Shown here one piece after another: positions 1-5,844 of a stretch of DNA of 7,444 nucleotides; the first letter of the stretch is position 1; each line of letters opens with the position of its first letter. This stretch comes from Phycisphaerae bacterium (GTDB lineage Bacteria > Planctomycetota > Phycisphaerae > Phycisphaerales > Phycisphaeraceae), in contig NZCH01000050.1 in NCBI GenBank assembly GCA_002688155.1, positions 1 to 7,444 on the forward strand. Reading direction: 5' to 3'. The position numbers were made by a program, and so were the translations under genes. The notes beneath the pieces were generated by a model, which saw only the letters and a list, made by a program, of their open reading frames with translations, ran no database searches and was not told the DNA's origin.

Positions 1-1575
1 CTCGACCTGCTGGTCCTTGCCGCGCATCAGCATGGCCTCGGCCAGGCGAATGTGCGTCTCCATGACGTCAGGACGCCGACGAACCAACTCCCGAGCCCAT
101 TGTTCGACCTCATCGAATTCCTGAAGGAACTTGTACCCGTCCATGAGCAAGTAGACGTGTTTGTCACCAAGTGGCTCGATTGCTTCGGTGGTCTCAAGCA
201 CCTCGCGCACCGCATTGCGGTTGCCCGTCGCCTTTTCGAGCCGAAGTTTGTGTTGGATCGCATTGGCGTCCTGGGGGTCGGAGCTGTAGATGTTGTTGAC
301 CTTTTCGGTGGCCAGCTCGGGGTTGCCTTTTTGATACAACAGCGTGATCAACATCTGCTGCGACTCAACATCGTCGAAGCCGCGACTTTCCGCGAGCTTG
401 ACGGCCCGGTTCAACGCCTCTTCCGCGAGTTCATAATCGTGGAGTTTTTCGAGCGTCTTGCCGTATTCACGAAAAACAAGGAATTGGCTGGTCATTCTGT
501 TGGCAAGCGTCGCGTATTCATTCTTCGCCTCTTTGTATTTCTTCTGTTCATATAACGCCCGCGCAAGCAGATACCGGGCGTCCGGGTTCTTCGACTGGAT
601 TTCGAGCATCTTTTGCGCTAACCCTTCCGCCTGGGCGAACTGCTCATCCACCAGATGCAGTCGAATAGACGTGAGCATGTAGCCGGGGTGTTTCTGATTC
701 CCCTCCTCAACCGTCTTCTGAAGCGCCCACCCTATGTCGACACGTTCGCGCCGGGATCGTTCCTTCTGGGGAATCCCAAGCACGCGGCTGACCAACTCGC
801 CGATGAGTTTGGGCGACATGCGATTCTGCGTCACAGCTGTCGTCGCCGTGTGCCACAGGCCGTCCCAATCCTTGAGCCCGAACAATACGCCGACGTACAT
901 CAACGCCGCTTCCTTGTTGCGCGAATTGAGCTCGAAGACCTTGGAAAGGTGTTCGCGCTGATTTTGTCGCAGTTCATCTACTTCCACAAACAATCGTTTC
1001 ACACGCGGATTATCCGCGACCTTTTGTGAACCTTTGAGTGTTTCCTCACCAATTTCCAACGCCGCCTGGCGAATGCGTTGAACCAGTTGCTGCCATTTCG
1101 ATTCACCGTATTGCGCCAGTAGAAAGTGCCCGGCCTCGGCCAGTTTTGGCTGGTGGGTCATCCACAGCGCGTTCTCCGTGCCGAAATCCTGGGCGCCGGT
1201 GAACTTGGTGATGAGCACGGGATTGTCCACAAACTCACTTTGACCGACCAGATGCGCCATGTACTTGCCGGCCCATTTAGCGGCCAGCGTCTTGGTCTCG
1301 CTCTCGTTGGCGTTGCGATTGGCCAGCAACTCGTTCAGCAGTTTGCGAGACGGCTCGTACCGCTTCATCTGAAGCAGCGCCTTGGCCTTGACCAGCGAAA
1401 TGGCTGGGTCGCCCGGCTGCTCCACGAGCATTTGCTCGGCCAGTTCAAGCGCCGTTTCCGGTTTGTTGTTGGACAACGCGATCTGGGCGCGCTGTATGCG
1501 CACCTCCACGCTGTCGCCGCATCCGGCAATCAAAAGCATCAACACCAATCCGGTAGTCCATTTCATCTGGCGCAT
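1..1575 (-). CDS. TPR-repeat lipoprotein, 3' end outside the window (PrsT-like in architecture)
   Basis: This frame stays open for 525 codons, from the ATG at 1575 to base 1, with no stop, so the C-terminus lies outside the window. Start choice: a strong Shine-Dalgarno (GGAGGA) lies 7-8 bases upstream. Residues 1-19 are a lipoprotein signal peptide: basic residues R2 and K5, a hydrophobic core, and the lipobox LIAGC with C19 as the lipidated cysteine. D21 follows shortly after, but residue +2 is G20, so the sorting direction is not dictated by an Asp+2 signal. The mature part is helical and TPR-like: repeats around 24-85, then nearly consecutive 34-residue units from about 296 to 515 with the usual A/G/Y/A pattern, for example at 330-363 and 364-397. 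Residues about 100-215 do not look like TPR. TPR lipoproteins act as scaffolds in envelope complexes; PrsT of exosortase/EPS loci has this architecture, which with the exosortase upstream suggests a similar role. That role is inference from architecture and context. The gene follows the protease after 28 bp, probably in the same operon. Confidence 0.9.
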   Translation of the reverse strand, partial: MRQMKWTTGLVLMLLIAGCGDSVEVRIQRAQIALSNNKPETALELAEQMLVEQPGDPAISLVKAKALLQMKRYEPSRKLLNELLANRNANESETKTLAAKWAGKYMAHLVGQSEFVDNPVLITKFTGAQDFGTENALWMTHQPKLAEAGHFLLAQYGESKWQQLVQRIRQAALEIGEETLKGSQKVADNPRVKRLFVEVDELRQNQREHLSKVFELNSRNKEAALMYVGVLFGLKDWDGLWHTATTAVTQNRMSPKLIGELVSRVLGIPQKERSRRERVDIGWALQKTVEEGNQKHPGYMLTSIRLHLVDEQFAQAEGLAQKMLEIQSKNPDARYLLARALYEQKKYKEAKNEYATLANRMTSQFLVFREYGKTLEKLHDYELAEEALNRAVKLAESRGFDDVESQQMLITLLYQKGNPELATEKVNNIYSSDPQDANAIQHKLRLEKATGNRNAVREVLETTEAIEPLGDKHVYLLMDGYKFLQEFDEVEQWARELVRRRPDVMETHIRLAEAMLMRGKDQQVE

Positions 1576-1580
1576 GTCGA

Positions 1581-1587
1581 TTCCTCC
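1581..1587 (-). promoter_or_regulatory. Ribosome binding site of the TPR lipoprotein gene
   Basis: The minus strand reads GGAGGAA here, a near-complete anti-16S match, separated by TCGAC from the ATG at 1575. It decides the start of the lipoprotein gene over the in-frame ATG three codons later. It lies inside the 28-bp gap after the protease stop codon, so the gene can be translated independently on a shared transcript. Confidence 0.8.
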
Positions 1588-1603
1588 GCTGTGTCGGGCG
1601 CTT

Positions 1604-2527
1604 TTACACGTCGTTGCCGGGCGTGGGGTGCTTCGCAGGTTCAAGATTGGACGCGGAGCTCTGCGTGGCGATTAGCCGATGGATCCAACGGACCGGCACG
1701 GCGTAACCGATGCCGGTGGGCTTCTCGAGCAGATGCTCACGCGTCTTCCCCGCCAGGGTCTTATTGATTATGCCGATCACGTCGGCGGTGTACGCGTCAA
1801 ACAGCGGCGATCCGCTGTTGCCCGGATACACCACCATGTCAAGCTGATAAAGGTTGTAGGGGTTCTCGATCGCCTCTCTGAGCTGGGGCGTCATGCGTGC
1901 TCCGGTCGGCAACGGCAGGACCGCGGGCACCACCGCCGCAACCACACCGCGGTGCGCCGCGGGCACCAGGCCGAGTTTGAGTCCGATGGGGTATCCCAGC
2001 ACGCCAACGGACTGCCCCTGGCGTGGCGCCGCGTCGGGCGCCAGCGACACGGCCGGGCCGGGCGGACCTTCAAACGTCAACAGCGCCACATCGTGCAGTT
2101 TGTCCTCCCGCAGCACCGCCGCAGGATAACCGCGCCGGGTCTGGCTATTCGGGAAAAACACGCGCAGCGACGGTTCGCGATTGCCCTTGCGTAATGCCGC
2201 GACTACGTGCTGGTTCGTCGCGATCATGGAGCCATCATGAACGACGAACCCGCTGCCCAGATACTGAATCGAGGGCAGGTCGCGGCGGTGATAGCTGCCG
2301 ATGCCAACGACGCTGCCGCCCAACGACGCCACTGAACGCACAAACGGTTCGACCCGACGCGGGGCGCCCGAGTCCGAGGCGGGCGTGTGGTCCTGCGCCT
2401 GCGCTATGACGGAACGGGATAGCGGCGTCAGCACGACCAGGGCGCACAGAATCACCGCCTCGCTCAGGCCATGCTGTGCGTGTCCTCGGGCCGGGCCCTT
2501 AACATGTGTGCAGAAGTTAAAACGCAT
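1604..2527 (-). CDS. Secreted trypsin-like serine protease, HtrA/DegP type (S1C) without PDZ domain
   Basis: The 307-residue product has a chymotrypsin-fold protease domain with a complete catalytic triad in the order expected for family S1C: H107 in ATNQHVVAA, D146 in LHDVALL, and S238 in PGNSGSPLFD. The oxyanion-loop glycine G236 is present, and the C-terminal strand reads GIGYAVPV (272-279) as in DegP/DegS. A long n-region (1-21) leads into a hydrophobic stretch at about 22-43 and a possible signal peptidase site after A44, so the enzyme is probably exported to the periplasm. The start ATG has AGGA six bases upstream. The protein ends about 20 residues after the protease domain, so there is no PDZ domain, unlike typical DegP/DegQ/DegS (about 350-480 residues). 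Such enzymes degrade or clip exposed polypeptides; lacking PDZ, substrate choice would rest on the active-site cleft or on partner proteins. It lies 57 bp after the membrane TPR gene and 28 bp before the TPR lipoprotein gene, suggesting an envelope role with these. The specific substrate is unknown. Confidence 0.9.
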   Translation of the reverse strand: MRFNFCTHVKGPARGHAQHGLSEAVILCALVVLTPLSRSVIAQAQDHTPASDSGAPRRVEPFVRSVASLGGSVVGIGSYHRRDLPSIQYLGSGFVVHDGSMIATNQHVVAALRKGNREPSLRVFFPNSQTRRGYPAAVLREDKLHDVALLTFEGPPGPAVSLAPDAAPRQGQSVGVLGYPIGLKLGLVPAAHRGVVAAVVPAVLPLPTGARMTPQLREAIENPYNLYQLDMVVYPGNSGSPLFDAYTADVIGIINKTLAGKTREHLLEKPTGIGYAVPVRWIHRLIATQSSASNLEPAKHPTPGNDV

Positions 2528-2552
2528 GTTCTGTCCTGCATCGCCGCCGCCT

Positions 2553-2576
2553 CGCCGGTTCGCCGGTTCGCCGGTA
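2553..2576. repeat. Three tandem copies of an 8-bp GC-rich unit
   Basis: CGCCGGTT occurs three times head to tail (2553-2560, 2561-2568, 2569-2576), the last copy ending in A instead of T. It fills much of the 57-bp gap between the membrane TPR gene and the protease gene, 8 bases after the TPR stop codon. On the transcript (minus strand) it reads as repeated ACCGGCGA, in which CCGG-CGAA-CCGG can form short alternative hairpins. A copy-number-variable spacer is possible; no function is demonstrated. Confidence 0.85.
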
Positions 2577-2584
2577 GCGGAGCC

Positions 2585-5566
2585 TCATTCGCCTCCGTGC
2601 GATGCTGTCTGCTGCATCAGTGTGTTCATGGTCCATCCGAGTTTTCGCATATCCTCCATGGCGGCGTCATGTGCGTCACCGCCGACGCGAATGAGTTGCC
2701 TGTATATTTCGATGGCCCGGTCGCGATTCTGCATTATCGACGCGAGCCGCGCCTGCTCGAGCATCACGCGAGGCGACCCGGGCCGAAGCTGTGACAAGAA
2801 CAACAACGCCTGTTCAGCCCTGTCATATTTACCCATCGCGCGAAGCGACGCCGCGTGGTAGTACAACAGCACCGGATCGGTCGGCCGGCGCTTCAACAGT
2901 TCCTCGGTCCGTTCGAGCATCGCCGGTGTGCCGATGACCTGCTCGAGCCGCGCGAGCACCTGATCGAGCCAGCGCGGGCGGATGTGCGCGTCCGAGGCGG
3001 CCGCCTGAAGAATAGCCTCGACCTTATCGTCCTCATTCAAATCCATCAGCACGTCCGCGTCCGCGACAAGCATCGCTTCGTACTCATCGCGACTGACCTG
3101 ACCCAGGCTCTGAAACAGGCCTGACGCCTGATCAATCCGGTCGGCGATCGCGAAGGCGCGGCCCTTGATCTCACCGGCAAGCCGCTGGTACTCGCTGTCG
3201 TTGTCCGCGTTGAGCACCAGAAGTTCCATGTCCCCGACAGCCGACATCGGCTTGTCCTGCGCCAAATAGGTTCTGCCACGCACCAGGTAGCGCAATTGCT
3301 GGTTGGCTTTACCCGCGGCGTCAATCCAGCGATACGCCTGATCCGGGTCGTCACGCTTGAGCGACTCGCGGATGAGCACGATCAGCGGCATCTCGTTCCA
3401 GGGATGGTGCATCGCGGATTGCTCGATCGTGTTGCGTGCGTTGTTGCTGTGACCAAGCTGATATGCCGACATGGCCTCGAGAATGAACCACATCGGTGCG
3501 CGACGCGATGGCGCGGTTGCGACCTGCTGGGTCAAACGATACAAATCAACCCATTGTTGGGACAGGTACATGCGCATGGCCTTGACGAGCGTGTTGCCCT
3601 CGGTGCGCAGCCCAGGCTGCGCCATCAGTTGCCGCCCAACGTCATCCAGTCCAAGGCCGATGCACAGGCGCACGGCATACTCCATAAGCAACTTCTGGTT
3701 CTTCCAGTTGGGCTGTGACAGTGCCCATCGGACCAGGTCCGCGGCCGTATGTTCACGCCACGGCACGTAACGCCACTTATACAACGGTTCAAGTGACACC
3801 TCGCGCATCGATGATTCACCTTGAATACCGCGCATCAGCCGTTGCCTCCGCCGCTCGACCGCTTGCACGGTTGGTGGAAGCGGATGCAACAGCGGTTCCG
3901 CATCGATGTCGTTGAGCATCACGCGCGCGATCAACCCACTCAAGGCGGCGCGTTGGTCCGCAGACACTTTGGACCACCCGTCCGCCAACAGGTAAAGCGG
4001 ATCGTTCGGTTGTTCGCGAATCGCCATGCGCACAAGCGTCTCAACGCGGACAACATCATCAAGCACCATTGCGACAACAACCGCCACATCTCGAAAATGA
4101 AGTGCAAATGCGGGATCCGCCAGACGCGACCGTACCAGTGCGATCACGGCACCACGATTATCGCGCGTGATGTTGATGCGCACCTGCAGCTTGCGAACGC
4201 GTGGATGCCGCGGGTTTACCCGCATCGCGTCACGGATGTGGGTTTCCGCGTCCTCGTAAGTGCCACTGTCCATGTAAGACTCAGCGAGCCGAACCTGCGC
4301 GATCAACATGGCGGGCCTGACCTCCAAAGCCTGTTTGAGCGCCTCACGGCCCTGCACGCTGTTGCCGTCCGCCAGCAGCGCCATGCCCAGCGTGTACCGT
4401 CCCAGCGCCGTCTTGTTGCGGTCGTTAAACCCCAAGATCGCCTGCGTTGCGGCGGCATTAAGGTCCTGCGCCATCAGTGCTCGCGCCAACAGACACAACG
4501 CCCGCTCATGCTCGGGGTGGTTGTCCAGAATGCGCTTGGCCCCCTCCTCAGCGTCGTAGCTGCGGTCCTGACGCAGCGCAAACGATACCTGCCCCAGGCC
4601 AAAGTCCAAATGCCGATCGCCCCGCAGGCCTTTGTGCTCCAGTAGCAACCGCGCCAACTGCTCGTCGCCGATGCGCGGCTCGGAACCGTGCATTTCATCG
4701 ATGTTCAACAGCGTGTTGGCGATGTACCCCGCCAACTCGTAGCTGAGCGTCTGTTGCTGGGCAATTTCCGCGGCGATGATTCTCGCGTTGTCAACCGACT
4801 GCACGTCGTGATGCACGTTGCGCAATGCCACGTCGAACAGCAGTTTCTGCGGCACAGCGTTGAGTTCATCGATCAGCAGTGCGCTGCGACAGAATTGTTC
4901 GATCTCCCGGTCCAGGTCCTGAATCTGCTTTTGCCGCTCGATCAACAGATTGTTCTTCTGGATAATGTCCTCTTCATCGGGGCGGTGCCCCGCTTCGAGC
5001 GCAAGCAACAGGTTGCGTCTTTGCCCCAGAATGATGTGGCTGACGACCGTCGCGACCGCCGCCTTCTGGCGGGCGAGCAGTGTCAACGTGTGCCAGCGCG
5101 AGTCCGATATCGAATCCAGCTTCTTGCGCACCTTGTCACTTTGCTTCATCAGGTTCTGCACATACTCGAGCATCGCGGGTGCGGTACCCTCGTTGATGCG
5201 GTCAATCTGCGCATACGCTTCGGCGAGATAAGTTTCGCAGGTGGCGATGACCGCCTCGACGATGTGCTCACCCTCACTTTCGACCAGCAGCCGAAGGTTC
5301 TCACGCGATTCGTCATAACGCGCCATCGCCGTCAGACACTGCGACACCGTCACGCGCGCCGCGATGTCATCGGGCATGATGCGTAACACTTTGCGCGCTG
5401 ACCGAAGCCGCTTGCCAATGGAAGGCGATTCGACCATGTCCACGCGGAATTGCGTCATCCGCCCCTGCATCGTCCGCATCCGCCAGGACGTGATCGGCCA
5501 GGACAACGCCATGAGCGCGACCATCGAGAGCAGCAGCACCAGTGAGAATCGAGCATTGCTTTGCAT
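2585..5566 (-). CDS. Large membrane-anchored TPR-repeat protein, specific function unknown
   Basis: The 993-residue product has one hydrophobic N-terminal segment (about 7-26) followed by arginines (R29, R31, R36): an uncleaved signal anchor or poorly cleaved signal peptide, placing the large remainder most likely outside the cytoplasm. The rest is almost entirely helical solenoid. The clearest TPR units are at about 352-385, 386-419, 420-453, 895-929 and 930-963, with canonical small residues (for example Y431, G435, Y437, A440; Y914, A917). Residues about 195-235, rich in E, Q, K and I/L, may form a coiled coil; 460-890 looks like degenerate helical repeats. No enzymatic motif and no PEP-CTERM tail is seen; the C-terminus is polar. 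The ATG at 5566 has only a weak GGA seven bases upstream. The gene follows the exosortase gene after 278 bp and precedes the protease by 57 bp. A scaffold or docking role in an envelope assembly is inferred from architecture and neighbours. Confidence 0.88.
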   Translation of the reverse strand: MQSNARFSLVLLLSMVALMALSWPITSWRMRTMQGRMTQFRVDMVESPSIGKRLRSARKVLRIMPDDIAARVTVSQCLTAMARYDESRENLRLLVESEGEHIVEAVIATCETYLAEAYAQIDRINEGTAPAMLEYVQNLMKQSDKVRKKLDSISDSRWHTLTLLARQKAAVATVVSHIILGQRRNLLLALEAGHRPDEEDIIQKNNLLIERQKQIQDLDREIEQFCRSALLIDELNAVPQKLLFDVALRNVHHDVQSVDNARIIAAEIAQQQTLSYELAGYIANTLLNIDEMHGSEPRIGDEQLARLLLEHKGLRGDRHLDFGLGQVSFALRQDRSYDAEEGAKRILDNHPEHERALCLLARALMAQDLNAAATQAILGFNDRNKTALGRYTLGMALLADGNSVQGREALKQALEVRPAMLIAQVRLAESYMDSGTYEDAETHIRDAMRVNPRHPRVRKLQVRINITRDNRGAVIALVRSRLADPAFALHFRDVAVVVAMVLDDVVRVETLVRMAIREQPNDPLYLLADGWSKVSADQRAALSGLIARVMLNDIDAEPLLHPLPPTVQAVERRRQRLMRGIQGESSMREVSLEPLYKWRYVPWREHTAADLVRWALSQPNWKNQKLLMEYAVRLCIGLGLDDVGRQLMAQPGLRTEGNTLVKAMRMYLSQQWVDLYRLTQQVATAPSRRAPMWFILEAMSAYQLGHSNNARNTIEQSAMHHPWNEMPLIVLIRESLKRDDPDQAYRWIDAAGKANQQLRYLVRGRTYLAQDKPMSAVGDMELLVLNADNDSEYQRLAGEIKGRAFAIADRIDQASGLFQSLGQVSRDEYEAMLVADADVLMDLNEDDKVEAILQAAASDAHIRPRWLDQVLARLEQVIGTPAMLERTEELLKRRPTDPVLLYYHAASLRAMGKYDRAEQALLFLSQLRPGSPRVMLEQARLASIMQNRDRAIEIYRQLIRVGGDAHDAAMEDMRKLGWTMNTLMQQTASHGGE

Positions 5567-5743
5567 GAATACGTCCGTTGCAAGTTACACACCGACCCGA
5601 CAGCCAAGCCGCGGCCAGTGCACTGACCGTTCATCGACGATCCGATGGCCCGAGTATAGGACTCCGCGCTTCACGAACCGCTAATTCGGTCTCTGCACCA
5701 CGCTTTTCCGGGTCGTGGACAGCTGTTTTCAGCCCCACCTGAA

Positions 5744-5778
5744 CCCTGTCCTGCAGGTCCCTGCCATGGCACGCCCTG
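5744..5778. repeat. Three CCCTG motifs phased at exactly 15 bp
   Basis: CCCTG occurs at 5744-5748, 5759-5763 and 5774-5778, always 15 bp apart. Sequence between the copies is not conserved, though each is followed by a short self-complementary element (CCTGCAGG, CCATGG, GTGCAC). This could be a set of protein-binding half-sites or chance in GC-rich DNA. Confidence 0.4.
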
Positions 5779-5782
5779 TGCA
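5767..5782 (+). promoter_or_regulatory. Sigma-54-like -24/-12 match, antisense orientation
   Basis: The plus strand reads TGGCACG, four bases, then GTGCA. Compared with the sigma-54 consensus TGGCACG-N4-TTGCA it has one mismatch, and the invariant GG and GC are separated by the required 10 bases. It faces into the 3' end of the exosortase gene, so it would drive an antisense transcript, not a known gene. Sigma-54 regulation is known for proteobacterial PEP-CTERM systems (PrsK/PrsR), which makes the match notable, but the orientation argues for coincidence. Confidence 0.22.
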
Positions 5783-5817
5783 CCGGCATTGTTTGCCTTC
5801 ACCTCGAACGTCTGTCA

Positions 5818-5837
5818 GAGCCGTCGTTCTGCGGCTC
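5818..5837 (-). terminator. Inverted repeat just after the exosortase stop codon
   Basis: GAGCCG and CGGCTC form a perfect 6-bp GC-rich stem around an 8-base loop, beginning 7 bases after the exosortase stop codon. No U-rich tract follows on the minus strand, so it is not a classical intrinsic terminator. It may be a weak attenuator or a 3'-end stabilising hairpin, or a chance repeat. Confidence 0.3.
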
Positions 5838-5844
5838 GCGCCCG

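Larger units (their letters stand above)
5567..5844. other. 278-bp intergenic region between exosortase and TPR gene
   Basis: This is the only sizeable gap in the window. Reading with the genes (minus strand), it holds an inverted repeat just after the exosortase stop (5818-5837), a block of three CCCTG motifs spaced 15 bp apart (5744-5778), a TATACT hexamer at 5653-5658 that resembles a -10 box but lacks a convincing -35 box, and the perfect 10-bp palindrome CAGTGCACTG at 5616-5625. The last two would suit a promoter or operator for the TPR-protease-lipoprotein operon. A 52-codon minus-strand frame (ATG 5789, stop 5631) exists but looks non-coding. No RNA gene is recognised. Confidence 0.6.

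Noticed and set aside
52..555. Plus-strand frame of 167 codons
   Set aside because: Lies fully antisense to the TPR lipoprotein gene, which has a lipobox, a good ribosome site and TPR motifs; the plus-strand product shows no motif.
1126..1767. Plus-strand frame of 213 codons
   Set aside because: Antisense across the lipoprotein gene start and protease gene end; its product is low-complexity, rich in R, H, Q and G, with no family features.
2023..2861. Overlapping plus-strand frames of 128 and 186 codons across the protease-TPR junction
   Set aside because: They cross two well-supported minus-strand genes; products are rich in P, R, C and S, typical of out-of-frame GC-rich DNA.
3821..4645. 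Plus-strand frame of 274 codons
   Set aside because: Antisense to the TPR gene; length is explained by GC-rich codon bias leaving few stops on the opposite strand.
4688..5386. Plus-strand frame of 232 codons
   Set aside because: Antisense shadow of the TPR gene N-terminal half; no start signal or recognisable motif.
1604..5566. Possible PEP-CTERM sorting tails on the protease or the 993-residue TPR protein
   Set aside because: Both C-termini are polar, ending GNDV and HGGE, with no transmembrane helix or terminal basic cluster.
5747..5768. Second possible sigma-54 site, on the minus strand (TGGCAGG...TGCAGG), facing the TPR gene
   Set aside because: The GG and GC dinucleotides are 9 rather than 10 bases apart, a spacing that normally abolishes sigma-54 recognition.
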